Source: Brachynemurus nebulosus (Eukaryota; Arthropoda; Insecta; Neuroptera; Myrmeleontidae). Taken from it: a stretch of DNA of 64,000 nt. Both the position numbers and the translations under genes were made by a program. The DNA is taken from positions 3,307,347 to 3,371,346 of the forward strand of contig JAPWDM010000008.1 in assembly GCA_035578155.1 (NCBI GenBank). Direction: 5' to 3'. Below the pieces are notes generated by a model, which made no database searches, had not been told where the DNA came from, and saw only the letters and a list, made by a program, of their open reading frames with translations. This document shows, in pieces, positions 45,141 through 56,629 of this stretch (positions within the stretch are counted from its first letter, which is position 1; every line of letters starts with the position of its first letter).

Positions 45141-45994
45141 CAGGGCTGGAAACTATTTAAAATGATTTCATTTTAAATATGTATTTAAAATACAAAATGG
45201 TATTTTGCATTTTCTATTTTAAATAAGTTCGGTTAAATCATTTTCCGTTTCGTATTTAAAATGGAAATTTGAATCGATTTTACATTTAAAATGAAAATGC
45301 ATGTACACTCAAATTTATGTGTATATGTATGACACTTATATTAATCATAGAACTCGAGCTGAACGCAGTCTAACAAATTGTAAATTAAATGTAAGTTGAT
45401 TCAATTGACTCAAATTTTTTATAACTCGAGTTGCAATGTCACTTGAGTTAAATTTGTTACTAGAGTTGCAGTTCTATTAAGTCACATTTTTCTGACTCAA
45501 GTTGTGTGCTATTATCTTTAAGACACGCCGATAAGAAATGTTTTGATATTTCGAATAGATGATTTTCATAATTTAGAAGTCGCAGTTGTAGCGTAGTCAA
45601 GATTTGATTATATCATGGCTGAATTAAATTTTACAATATTTTTCAGTAACAATATTTGAAGAGTTAAATTTCGTTTTCATATCATGCAAACTTTATAAAA
45701 TTTTCTCAAAGGACTGCCCTTATTTGATTTCAGTACATTTGACATTTTCTTAACGTTTTCTTTTTTTTTTTTTTTTTATTATTAATATAAATCAAGATAA
45801 AAATTTTTAGAATAAATTTAAAGTAAAAAATGCATTTTGCATTTTATAATCCATTTTAAATAGCTATTTTCCATTTTCTATTTTAAATATGTTTAGCAAA
45901 ACCATTTTCCATTTTGTATTTTAAATGCATTTTTGGAAAACATTTTTCATTTTCAATTTTAAATGATTTCTATAAACCATTTTTCCCAGCCCTG
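45141..45994. mobile_element. hAT-like element with ATTTTAAAT repeats
   Basis: The ends CAGGGCTGG and CCAGCCCTG are flanked by a perfect 8-bp duplication, ATTAGTAT. Both subterminal regions (about 150 bp each) are packed with variants of CATTTTAAAT and TTTTAAATACAAAATGG, likely transposase-binding sites. There is no transposase gene. Confidence 0.9.
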
Positions 45995-46002
45995 ATTAGT
46001 AT

Positions 46003-47110
46003 GATGTAATAAAATAACATAGGCCGAATACTTAAGGACGTTCGTACGTCAAACCTAATAGTAGATAAAAATTTTAATTTTAGAGAATTGACAAGTTCAA
46101 TTACATAGTTATCTTCCTTCAAAGATTTTAAGGCCTTCATAGAGAACCTGCCTGATCTTTGAATTACGACACTAGTGCGTATGGTACCTATATTTAGCAT
46201 TTTTTAAATGAAAGAGTTTAATTAATATAAGTAGGCTATTTTGAATTAAAAGTTTGTTATTTTTTTATGAAAAATGTCAAATTGCAAATAAAATTATTAT
46301 AAAAAGCGGTTTTCGAGATGTCCAAGTGACTGATTTATGTAATTCTTGTTACAAAAAAGGAAAATACTTGTGTCAAAATGGTCATATGTACACGAGATTT
46401 AAGAACTATTATATATTTGTGTCCGAAGTGGAATAACAGCCAATTATGCGACAAACAAATATAAAACTTCATTGTAATATAACTATTAAAGTAAGTGGCT
46501 AATTATACATTTTTTAAAAAGATTTAATTTAAATTTTTAGTAATAAATAAATATTTATCTGTGCGATTACAATGTTGCATTGGACGTAGTCAATTTATCT
46601 GTTGTATTTAAAACAACAACAATAACTTGTAAAAAACTTATAAATTGACTTATAGAGACGTCACTAGTGACAATGGTGACAATGCAGGCTCTCTGTATTT
46701 ACTTTATTTAATATTTATATATTAAAATTATAAATATTAAAAAGTAATAATTAATACAAAAGTATAAACTTGTTAATGAATTTATATGAAAATCTATAGT
46801 CACAAAAAATTTGCGCTGACATGCTCACGCATGTACTTATAAAATTATTGAAAAAGGCGCCACTTGTCTTTATGCAGCTTCTCTATAGATCATTTCTTAT
46901 ATAAGTAATTGACGATTAAAAATCAAATTTCTAACGCAGAGTTGTTAGGAAAAAATATTCTAAACAACTTTTTTTCATTTTAAAAATTATAGTAAGCATA
47001 TTATAAGAGTAGATACCATAATAAAAAATGTTTAAAAATATTCTTTGAAATATGCAATTTATATAATTGCACAAAAAAAATCGTTTTGACGAACGTTAAA
47101 GTGAAATTAA
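46003..47110. other. AT-rich stretch, no gene supported
   Basis: A 60-residue frame near 46254 has a few Cys (CNSCYKKGKYLCQNGH) but no recognised domain and no support around it. I do not call it a gene. Confidence 0.35.
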
Positions 47111-47117
47111 GGGTAAA

Positions 47118-47305
47118 GTAAAATTATTCGAAATGTTGAATAATTCGCGTCGAATTTCGAATCGAATAATTCGAAAAATATTCGAATTATTCGAAAGAGA
47201 ACGAATAATTCGAAAAATCGAATTATTCGAAAGAAAACGAATAATTCGAAAAAATGAATTATTCGAAAGAAGACGAATAATTCGAATAGCTCGAATTTTT
47301 TTTTT
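47118..47305. repeat. TTCGAA-rich tandem repeat
   Basis: About four units of 36-40 bp are built from CGAATAATTCGAAAA and CGAATTATTCGAAAG, so each unit is itself palindromic. A related CGAATCGAATAG-rich stretch at 48236-48317 ends in TTCGCACACCCCT, which looks like a hAT end. Confidence 0.75.
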
Positions 47306-47309
47306 TTTT

Positions 47310-47997
47310 GATAGAGATATTTAAACATTTAATTTAAATAAAAAAAAAAAATCGATAACATTACAATAATTTCATAAATGGAAAGTTACATTATGCCTAA
47401 AGAACAAGATAAATCAATCAGTAATAATAAAAGTTTATTGTTACAAAAACTTGTCGCCCCATGACAGTGGGTGTAATAGCTGAATTTTCGATTCGAATAT
47501 TCGTTAAAACAAAACAAAAAAATACGACAAAAGAATCCACTGCAATAACTTCCCAGTGGGAAGTTAAAAAGAATTATTTTTTGGATGAATTTGCTCTGTA
47601 AATGAAACTATATTAATATATATAAATTATATTATTAAAGTTCTTAGTATGTTTGAGTCTTATAAATAAAATACCCTTGTCGCAGCATCCTGCATAACAC
47701 AGCGAATTTCCGTTTATAAAAGTTAGTTTTTCTCGGAAACTAGTTGACATAGAACAATAGTTTAAAAAGACCTTTTTATGTAATTTTTTCTCCTCTTTTA
47801 AACGGTGTAAAAAAATTTCGCAAAAATTGTTGGTTAAATGGAAATTTTGGCAAAAAACTAATTTTTTGCAAGAACAAACACCATGTTCCTGGCATCCGAC
47901 CCGTCTGGTTAACGAACTCGTCCAACGGTTTGGGACTTCCAATATTTTCACTAAATTTCGTAAACCTAGGACATTCCGTTCGAGACTTATCGTGCGG

Positions 47998-48018
<21 letters not shown>
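47310..48018. other. Stretch without a supportable gene, ends in (CA)n
   Basis: A word group, ATGACAGTGG then TGTAATAGCTGAATT, at about 47462 recurs at 48160, so the two edges may belong to one element. The frames here overlap the repeats and lack domains. A short (CA)n run precedes the (TA)n tract. Confidence 0.35.

Positions 48019-48082
<64 letters not shown>
48019..48082. repeat. (TA)n microsatellite
   Basis: A pure TA tract directly after about ten CA repeats. Confidence 0.95.
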
Positions 48083-48085
<3 letters not shown>

Positions 48086-48317
48086 TTTAGCGAATATTAT
48101 TTTCGGTTTCTAGGGACCTCAAAACAAATTTCTGCCATGGTTCCGGGCTCAGGTCGCGTTATGACAGTGGCTGTAATAGCTGAATTCCATTCTGGAAATT
48201 CGCTAAAAGGAAAAACTTCGAGCTATCCGAAAAAATGGAACGAATAATTCGATTCGAAATCGAATCGAATAGCACTATTCGATTCGATTCGATTCGAGCA
48301 CTATTCGCACACCCCTA

Positions 48318-48970
48318 AGTGAAATATTAATTAATGAAAAATATATTACCGGGTAGATTTTGATGTGTAAACGTACATAATATACATACAAGGTCAAATC
48401 AGACTACTAAACTTCAATCAACAGCTGTGTATGCATTGATGTCATAGATCAGTATATCGGTGGTACGTATAGCAATCACCCATATACACGACACGATATG
48501 ACACATGAACAAGTACAAGCTCTGTATGCATAACATACAGGTATAGTGTTTTTTGTGGTAGCTACATACCATTATTCTGTAGTGTTTTGTGGACGTGCTC
48601 GTACGTCTTTAAATTTAAAAGAAACAAGATTTCTCAACGAAAATGAAAGTGACCGAGTCAACAATAGAATTTGTTTACGCCGAATATTTTTGTTGTTGTT
48701 AAGGATACGATTACACACTTATCGAAATATCGATGCCGATTAAATTTCGAATCGATTAAAACCGTCTCCTTTCGATTTATTATTCAACGTCCGATTATGT
48801 ATGCCTTAACCAGACAAAAATATTTCGTCGCTGTTTTTAGATTATTTGGTGAACCCGGTATTATATTTTAGACAAACCAATCAGAGTTTATAAACGATGA
48901 AAACGAGACAAATTGTGAAAGGTTAGGTTGTCTGGTGTCTTAATAACAAATGTTTTTACCAATCGCGACA
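48318..48970. other. Stretch without a supportable gene
   Basis: It contains GTGACCGAGTCAACA at about 48650. The same word occurs at 48974 and near 44444, with an inverse near 43946, so it belongs to an interspersed element that also borders the cut end of gene E. Confidence 0.4.
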
Positions 48971-48982
48971 TGGGTGACCGAG

Positions 48983-50097
48983 TCAACACCATTTCACGGT
49001 AATACAACTATACGGTTTTTCACCACTGTGAAGTCTCTCATGATTTTTCAAATCCGTTGAAGTAGTAAGTGTTTTAGTACACACGTTACATTTGTATGGT
49101 CTTTCATCACTGTGGAATATTTTATGCAATTTTAAATTACGTGAAGTAGTAAATGTTTTAGAACAAATATTACACTGATATGGTTTTCCATCAGTGTGAA
49201 TTTTTTTATGTGTTTTTAAATCACTTGAACGAGTAAATGTTTTACAACAAATATTACACTGATATGATTTTCCACCACCGTGAATTTTTTCATGTCCTTT
49301 TAAATGACCCAACTGTTTAAATGTTTTAGGACACACATTACATTTGTATGGCTTTTCACCACTGTGTACTCTTTCATGTATTCTTAAATTACCTAAAGTA
49401 GTAAATGTTTTAGAACACACATTACATTTATAAGGTTTTTCACCACTGTGAATTATTTCATGTGTTTTTAAATTATCCTTTCGATTAAATGTTTTATTAC
49501 ATGTATCACACTGAAATAATTTTTGGCCAACATTTGCAATATGATGTTTTGTTAAATCTCTCCAATGATCTTCATCTACTTCATCTTCTTCAATTTTAAT
49601 TTCCATACGTGAACTATTCGAATCTATCAAAAATTCGCTCCACTTCTAAAATATTATTATATATTGTATTTTGATTAATTTGCATAATTTTATTCTGTTA
49701 CTTTTAATCCAAATCTAATACTTACCAGTTTTATATTTTGCTCTTGTAAGTCTGTAAGGTTTTTTTTATCTGTCAAACTACTATTTTCTTGGGCCAATTT
49801 AATTGGTTCAAAAACGTTTGTTTCTGTTGATAACACTGAATTATTTTCAAACACTTCATCTTCCTCCACTTTAATTTCAACTTCACAATCAATTTCATGG
49901 CCCCATTCATTTATTTCATCTATTTCCTCTTTAATTTTAAATGTGTGAAAATTTTCATGTCTCGGTCTAGCCACTTCATCGTTCTCCACTTTAATTTTAT
50001 TTGCATGGTCAGTTTCATGGGCCGGTTCATTCACTTCATCGTTCTCCACTTTAATTAAAACTGTATGAAAACCGAATTCATTGACCGAATTCTCCAT
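48983..50097 (-). CDS. Zinc-finger gene E, two exons, truncated by repeat DNA
   Basis: Exon 1 (50097-49726, 124 codons) starts MENSVNEFGF and holds four I-K-x-E motifs (two IKVENDEV, IKEEIDEI, IKVEEDEV), each followed by acidic residues. The intron is 80 nt with donor GTAAGT. Exon 2 (49645-48983) starts K-W-S-E-F, a variant of the usual E-L-S-E-S, and adds [12 protein letters not shown]. Six fingers follow; finger 6 has Leu for the conserved Phe (CTKTLTTS). A seventh begins (EKPYSC) and then runs into unrelated DNA, giving ITVKWC and a stop. That DNA (TACCGTGAAATGG, then TTGACTCGGTCAC) matches an element end at 43937-43962, so an insertion or rearrangement removed the rest of the array. The predicted protein is about 344 residues, possibly functional but reduced. 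Confidence 0.85.
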
Positions 50098-50186
50098 TTC
50101 AGATTTCTATTTTTACACAATTTAATTATACAATACACAAATTTGAAATTACACAATCCTTTAAATGTCTGCTAAGTCACTGATGT
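50098..50186 (-). promoter_or_regulatory. Conserved 5' flank of gene E
   Basis: The leader and A/T block match genes D and F up to the GCAGACATTTAAAGG region. A MITE insertion starts 90 bp upstream of the start codon. Confidence 0.5.
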
Positions 50187-50498
50187 CAGCGCCCGCTCTA
50201 GCCTTTACGCCGCCCCGTGTAAAAGGAAAAATTTCCGCCCCGGTGCAAAATGACCGGTCGTGTTTTTTTTGGTCGTTGGTCCCTCTTTTTTTTACACCGA
50301 CGACCATTTTTTTTTTTTGCTCGCCAACTGTAAAATTATCCGCCTCTTTTTTACAAATTCCGCCCCAGGGCAATTTTTTTTTCGGCACTTCTAAAATGTA
50401 ACTCCTTTTTTTGCAAAAATTTCCAAAAGTTCGCCCTTAAAATTTACCGCTCCGGGCAAATGTTCGAGTTACCCCGTCCACTTCTGGAGCGAGGACTG
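50187..50498. mobile_element. hAT-like MITE upstream of gene E
   Basis: CAGCGCCCGCTCTAG and CTGGAGCGAGGACTG are imperfect inverted ends, CAG...CTG, flanked by a 7-bp direct repeat, CTGATGT. The interior is T-rich with GC words and has no gene. Confidence 0.6.
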
Positions 50499-50554
50499 CT
50501 GATGTGCCTTTGAATTATAAATCAATGTGATGTGCACATCCATGGTGTCTAGAT

Positions 50555-50838
50555 CATGGAGGTTAGAGAGAAGGAGAACGATCGCTGTAGAAAACAGTGT
50601 CCCAGAAATACGGACAAAATAAGTGAGGCGCTGCGATCGCTAAGTTGTCTCAATAAAAGCGGGAAATTTATTTATTTATCTACTTGTACTCATAAACAGC
50701 TAACTTCGCAGATACTACTTACCGACGGCAGCGCGGCTGGTGGCTGAAAAATGAATTATAAATTCTACAAATTTTCAGGGACAGGCGAGCTAATGCTTCA
50801 GCACGTAGCGATCGTTCTTCTTCTCTCTAACCTCCATG
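50555..50838. mobile_element. MITE with CATGGAGGTTAGAGAGAAGG ends, 8-bp duplication
   Basis: Inverted repeats of about 32 bp reach to ACGATCGCT and are flanked by a perfect 8-bp duplication, GTCTAGAT. The ends share ATGGAGG-TAGAG with the MITE at 44499-44925. Confidence 0.9.
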
Positions 50839-50849
50839 GTCTAGATAAA

Positions 50850-51570
50850 GGTACGCGTCATACCAATAAACCAGGGTTGGCATTGTTATTATAAGTGAAA
50901 TTTTTCTTATTTAAGTATTTCATTTTTTATTAAAATTACTACATTTTTGAGTTACTTCGTTACATTCATATTATGTTTTTCTTAAAATAATTATATTTAA
51001 GATATTTTTTACTAATAATTATTATGTTATTAAATCTTTATGTAAAAATATCATTTTTTAGACTTTCTAAAAATTGAAAACTAGCTTAAGCACAGTTATT
51101 TTTATTTGATATTGCTGTAATTATGTTAATTTTTTCTTGAAATTATTATATTTATAATATTGGCTTGATATTTATTGATCGTGTTCCATTAGTAAACACA
51201 AACGACACTGTGTAACACAGTGCATTTAGGGAAAAAGTAATGCCAACCAAATTTTCGTGATTTTTGTACTTTCTTTTTTCACAAAAAAATTAATTTTTTT
51301 AATTTTATTGCGAAACTAACCTTTTATCTGCTTTTAATTAAATTATTATTTATGTAATTGGGAATCACAAAAAGTATGCAAAGCAGATTGAATCTATTTT
51401 TTTTTTTTTTAAATCTAGTAACTTTGTTTATGCTGCCCTCTGTAGAAACGCAATAAAAGTTGATTTTCAATTAGTAAAAAAAGTAGACACAGTGTAACAG
51501 TGTCATGCATTGTGTAAAATTTTTGCTAATGGAATACGGTCGTTATTTACATTAATTTAAATTTTTCCAG
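50850..51570. other. AT-rich stretch with a candidate inverted pair
   Basis: GTTCCATTAG...GACACTGTGTAACAC at about 51182 and GTAACAGTGTC...CTAATGGAATACGG at about 51497-51538 are inverted and may bound a 360-bp MITE. No first exon for the THAP gene could be found here. Confidence 0.4.
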
Positions 51571-52040
51571 TTTTCCTAAAGATGTACAAAGTTAGTATGG
51601 GTTGATGCAATTAAGAGACCTGCTGATTGGATTCCGTCCAAAAGTTCCAGAATTTGTTCGAGACATTTTAAAGAAGATTGCATTTATACAACAAAGGCGG
51701 GAATGCATAAATTGGTACCTGGAACAGTTCCTACATTATATTTACCAGTAAGTGTTACCATATTTATAGCAGCATAAAAATTTAGTTAATTTTGTTAATA
51801 TTTACATATTAATTTTAATTTCAGTCTACAAATGATAAAGCTACGCAAACTGATTTTAAAGAAAATCTACTTGTGTTGTCAGAATTTGAAACAGAACGTT
51901 GTTCGTCATCTTTATCGGAAATGAATATAGATTCGATGTCAACATCCACTGATTCGAAAACTTTCGATTCTTCTCGGGAAACATCGTCATTGTCTTTTAC
52001 GTCGGATCCAATTACATCACCAGCACATGCAATAAATTAA
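51571..52040 (+). pseudogene. THAP-domain gene remnant (two exons)
   Basis: The first visible exon (51571-51747) follows an acceptor-like TTTTTCCAG. It encodes the C-terminal part of a THAP zinc finger: FPKD, then WVDAIKRPADW, ICSRHFKEDC, and GTVPTLYLP, which fits the AVPTIF-type end of the domain. FPKD and WVDAI are in different frames, so one frameshift lies between them (about 51587-51597). The donor GTAAGT gives a 77-nt intron, and exon 2 (51825-52040) continues in phase as a Ser/Thr-rich tail to a stop at 52038-52040. The N-terminal Cys pair and start codon are missing. THAP proteins are DNA-binding factors related to P-element transposase. This is a truncated copy, probably dead. Confidence 0.7.
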
Positions 52041-52549
52041 TTTTAATTCAAGGACAATAGAAATGTATTATTTTTTTTTAAAGTTACTTTTAAAAACGTG
52101 TTTTTTTGCATTTACTTTATTTTTAATAAGTTCTTTTTAGTTTCATATGGTACATTATTTTTTTGCACGATTGTGTATTTTTATGCACTTACCGATGCTG
52201 TTGACAATGCTAGTAAGCTACATTTCCCGAACGTTTGTTTATATCCATAGCAATCAAAAAAATTACAATATGGTAAGCAAAATAGGTGTGAAAATAGGAG
52301 TGCGGTAAGTAAAATTAGACTAAAAATGATTATAATTATTTATTTATAATGAAATTAAAAGTACAATTTGAACAGTTAAATAAAATTAATTAATTTAAAT
52401 ATTAGAATTTTCAATAGTTTGTACATTTTTATTACCATAATTTGCCTTCATATTTTATTTACATTTCAAAATTTACATAATTTTTCTTTCATTTTACAAC
52501 TAATATTAAATGCTTCATCAATTTTATTATTCTCACTAATATTATAATA

Positions 52550-53340
52550 ACTCTATTACCTCTCTATGACACTGAGTATAGATGTCATCGTTGTCGTAAT
52601 CATCATGCGTAGCATACTTGAAAAGAACAGAGATATCACTATAATAACTTTAAATTATTTTTAGCCTTATCCGATAATATAGATTACTACTAGTAAGATA
52701 ATCCACTAAAATTTTCCTAATTGTATTTTATTTTGATCAGTTTTTCAAGTTTAAAATTCATACAATAATTATAAACTCATATATTTGTTTAAAAACTCAA
52801 GTAAATTTATTTTTACTCAAAATTATAAATTAATCAAATATTTCGTAAATGAATATCACTAATACTGATTCTAATTTCTGACAAGTGTACTTCCATTTTT
52901 CTGCAACAGATAAAATTTATTCCAATTTTCTAATTAATTTACTGTGACAATAAAATAAGTAATTATTTTCAAATAAAAATAAAGTAATAAATGTTAATTA
53001 TACATACCTCCAGTAATAATTAAGTAAAATTATTAAATTTAATATTAAACTCAAAAAAATAGACGAATTACTCATAAATGATTCGAAGAAAAAAGAAAAT
53101 TTTCCTGATAGAATTTTTTGTAATTGTTACTATAGAAATGTTACAAATTATAAATTTCTAAAATAATAGAATAATTTCTATGAACAGTAAATTCGACAGA
53201 TACCAGCTAGTAGCACCGTCTACAATTACCATTTTTTTTAAATATGTTGTGCAGTGCTACTGCAATGCCCTCTGAACTCAGCACAAAAATAACCACCTGC
53301 TAAGAAAAGATCCTATAATTTAAGTGAGTGCTCTTCTATT
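52550..53340 (+). repeat. Interspersed repeat shared with 59557-60000 plus 61765-62325
   Basis: Long stretches match in order (GTCGTAATCATCATGCGTAG, ACTACTAGTAAGATAATCCA, CTCAAAAAAATAGACGAATT, CCTCTGAACTCAGCAC). In the second locus the repeat is split by about 1.7 kb containing a hAT-like element, and later by a solo LTR; here both sites are empty. There are no coding frames. Confidence 0.85.
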
Positions 53341-53439
53341 TTTATTATTTTTCAATAGATAAGATATGCTAAGGTGTCTGGTCTCTGGTGTATAGTATCT
53401 CTGGTGTATAGTATTTTCTGGTGTATAGTACATATTAAT

Positions 53440-54330
53440 AGTATATTATTTAATGAGCTGGTAATGATAGCAATTACTCACGAAGATGAAATTGCGACAC
53501 GAGTCGAGTTTACGAGGCGAGTGTCGTAATTCATCTGAGTGAGTGATAGCCATTGCAAACGAGTAAAATACTATACTTTTTCTACGACTTTTTTCCTTTT
53601 TGATTTAAATAAAATTGAATATAAATTTTAAATTAAAAGAATACAATCTTTAATCCATGGAAGACTGGAAGGAATACAACTATCTCTTTTCTGCAATCAT
53701 TTATGGGCAAGTATGTGCATTTTACAGAACTATGTTGTCATTCACTTACTAGCTTGCAACGGGTGTGTTTCAATTATTGTCATATTGTTGTCATTGTGTC
53801 GACACGGTATGTTGCATGTACGTACCACATACATATTATCTATTTTTTTAGTATATGCGTATGCAAGACACGCAGACAAACAACCATATATCGCACTACC
53901 ACACACAACTCCGCGTGCACATATATAAGATAGTGGTGGTGGTATTTTTTATCCTTTAGCGTTACGCTGGTTTCAGTAGTATAGAGGTACTACCGCTCGT
54001 TCTGTGTTATTCTGTGCTTTAATCCATCTCTAATTTTATTAAATGTTCGTATATGTACCTATAGAAATGATCAAAATAAATAATAAATTGCTTTGTTTAT
54101 TTGCATGTTACTACGCAACATATATGAAATTAAAACTTGACAGATATATTATTCACAAAACAATCGCAAGCCCATTGAATAATGGTTAATACGGTGATTT
54201 CATTGATCGAAACGTATTGAGTAATGATCATTCTTGCACACCTTTGAATAATGTCTAATTCTCTCAACAATTTACGGATATTATATGAGTCTGTGTAAAA
54301 CAGGAGTAAAAAAAACAATTTCTAACGTGG
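53440..54330 (-). repeat. Repeat shared (inverted) with about 32880-34250
   Basis: It contains the ATTACTCACGAAGATGAAAT / ATTCATCTGAGTGAGTGATA inverted pair and, after an extra 350 bp, ACACCTTTGAATAATG, as in the other locus. The extra part at about 53660-54010 matches short segments near 15580 and 22935. Confidence 0.5.
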
Positions 54331-55192
54331 TAACCGATTGTTTTTATTCGATAATTTTTGAATGTGTTACAAACCAGCTACCGTTACAAACCAGAGGGCT
54401 GTGATTCAAAAAATTAATGCACGTTAAATATTTTTCCTCTGGTTTTTCACTGTATAAATACTTACACTTCTAAAGTACAGGCACATTTAAAACTTATGGA
54501 ATAAAAACAATCAGTCACCATGTTAGAAATTGTTTTTTATTACTCATGCGGAAGAAGTACTAACTTGACGCACACATTTCTGTACACAAAATAGCTGTTT
54601 GCCCACTGTACTCTTCTCGCATACTTTTTTGCGTGCGGAAAGTAACTTTCCACACGCAAATTGACAATAAAACACGCAAAGCCGCCTCATAATTTTTCAT
54701 TTAATAAATATTTCATAATTATTTCTGTAGAAACCACCAACAAAGTAATTTAAACGATAATAATTAATTCAGAAAAAAAGACGAACACTTAAAAATATTA
54801 TTTTAAAAAGTAATAAAAATGTCAAAAATAGTAATAATAATAGAAAAAAGTATGTGAAATTCCTAATAAAAAAATAGTATGTGCAACTCGTGCGGGATTG
54901 TCGATTGCCCCACTCAAGCGAATGAGCGCACTCACTACGTTCGTGCGCTCAACTTAGCTTTCGTGAACAATCGACAATTTCCCGCACTTATTGCACAATA
55001 TACTATTAATATCTAATGTATGTTAATTTTTTTAATCCGAGTTTTAAGTCTTTTTTTTTACTGTTATAAAATAGAATAAAACAGGTGCATTTATCAAAAA
55101 CAATACGGGAGACTACCGACAAAAGATGTAAAAGTTTTTTATAATATTGTTAGTTATTGTGGTACGAACTAATTTATTTTAATAACAAACTA

Positions 55193-55196
<4 letters not shown>
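54331..55196. other. Non-coding stretch with two hairpins
   Basis: TTTGCGTGCGGAAAGT and its near complement form a hairpin at about 54629-54661. CGTGCGGGATTGTCGATTG and its partner enclose about 100 bp at 54890-54990. Some words at 54365-54425 (CCGTTACAAACCAGAGGGCT) recur upstream of genes D and F. Confidence 0.45.

Positions 55197-55275
<79 letters not shown>
55197..55275. repeat. (TA)n microsatellite
   Basis: A pure TA tract ending exactly where the 860-bp MITE begins. Confidence 0.95.
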
Positions 55276-55282
<7 letters not shown>

Positions 55283-56136
55283 AAAGACCCGGTAATTGAC
55301 CCTGGCCCAGTTTCTGAACTTTTCAACTTTGTTATAAATTAATAAAAAAACTATATTTTAAATAAGAAAAAAAATAAATTCTTAATTTAAAGTAATCTAT
55401 TCTGTGTCTAATGAACAGCAATTTAAAAAGTTTAGAATATATTAACTAAATAAAAAAAAATTTTTAAGTTTAAAATGTGTGTAAACACTATTTTTTTGGT
55501 AGTTTCTTAACAGTTTATGTTACAAAGTACTCATTTTGATTTGTGCAATATTCATCATGTAAGTATGAAAACTTAATTAAAAATATATGAGCAGGTTAAT
55601 ATTTGTTTAAAATTTATTTTAAAATATTTATAAAATACCTTAGAATGATTTTTATTATTGAAATATGAGGGTCAATTACTAGGCTCACTTCTAAAGTGGT
55701 ATGGCCCAGTTAAATTCTAACCAGTTTTTGTTAGTTATTTTGTTATTTATAGTTATCTTCGATTAGTTTTTGTTATTTTTCATAACGTATTACATTAAAC
55801 ATTCATTTTTATCAATAAAAAATTATTTATAAATTAAATTTTAAAAAACTGTATTTTTAAATTTAAGGATCAGAAACTAGGCCACTGTCAGGGTCAGAAA
55901 CTGTCACATGAGAAATTTTGAAGGTCAGAAACTGGGTCCTTTTTGTCAATTTTTAAAACATTAATTTAAATTATTAATTCAATTCAAATAATTATTTTAC
56001 TTGTATGGCTTTATTTTGAAAGCCATAAACTAGTTGATAAAATTATTAATTGTCTCTTAAGTTGAAACTTATATTTATTACTGTCGTTTAACCTCAGCCG
56101 TCACTCTTAAAAGGTCAGAAACTAGGCCCGTTACCT
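55276..56136 (+). mobile_element. 860-bp TA-flanked MITE family, copy 4
   Basis: Full-length, AGGTAAAAGACCCGG to CCCGTTACCT, inserted at the edge of a (TA)n tract. It is very close to copy 3 at 33038-33898. Confidence 0.9.
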
Positions 56137-56261
56137 TATATGTGTGGTAAAGAAATTTTGTAATCTGCAAAAATATGCGTGTTTCCAAACTTTTGAACGG
56201 TAGTGTAATTATTTATGTAAGTATTATTATTATTACATATAATATAAATCATGTTGTACGC

Positions 56262-56366
56262 AAGCAAGGTCGATAATGGTGTTAACTATTTTACCCAGTC
56301 CATATTATATCGCCATCGAACTGATGGTGAAAACTATAACGTGAAAACTGTAACACTGTGAGTTCT
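56262..56366 (-). pseudogene. Ancestral 3' tail of gene F, displaced
   Basis: On the minus strand AGAACTCACAG continues as GTTACAGTTTTCACG and further flank that matches the region just beyond gene B (16970-17075). It is the original end of the gene F coding region and 3' flank, cut off from the gene by the insertion at 56367-56628. Confidence 0.65.
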
Positions 56367-56410
56367 AATATTAATAGATTTGAGCGTTACTTTATGGTAT
56401 TCCATATTTG

Positions 56411-56629
56411 TAAATAATAAACAAATACTTTACTTTGCAAAATACCACGTTTATTTTTGAAACTGTGACATTATTGTTTCGAACCGTTAGTTCATTTTCA
56501 AACAGAATAAAAATTATAGTCCATAATTTTTATTCTGCTTGAAAATGAACTAACGGTTCGAAACAATAATGTCACAGTTTCAAAAATAAACGTGGTATTT
56601 TGCAAAGTAAAGTATTTGTTTATTATTTA
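56411..56629. mobile_element. Foldback element inserted in the 3' end of gene F
   Basis: Arms of about 107 bp (TAAATAATAAACAAATACTT inward to GAATAAAAATTAT, and complement) surround a spacer of about 5 bp. The insertion, including about 45 bp of non-palindromic DNA, is bracketed by a 12-bp direct repeat, ACTGTGAGTTCT, at 56355-56366 and 56629-56640. The arm supplies the final Lys codon and the stop codon of gene F. Confidence 0.85.

Noticed and set aside
47613..48017. 134-residue minus-strand frame
   Set aside because: It starts in (CA)n repeat DNA, lacks any domain and overlaps a second frame of similar length; probably chance.
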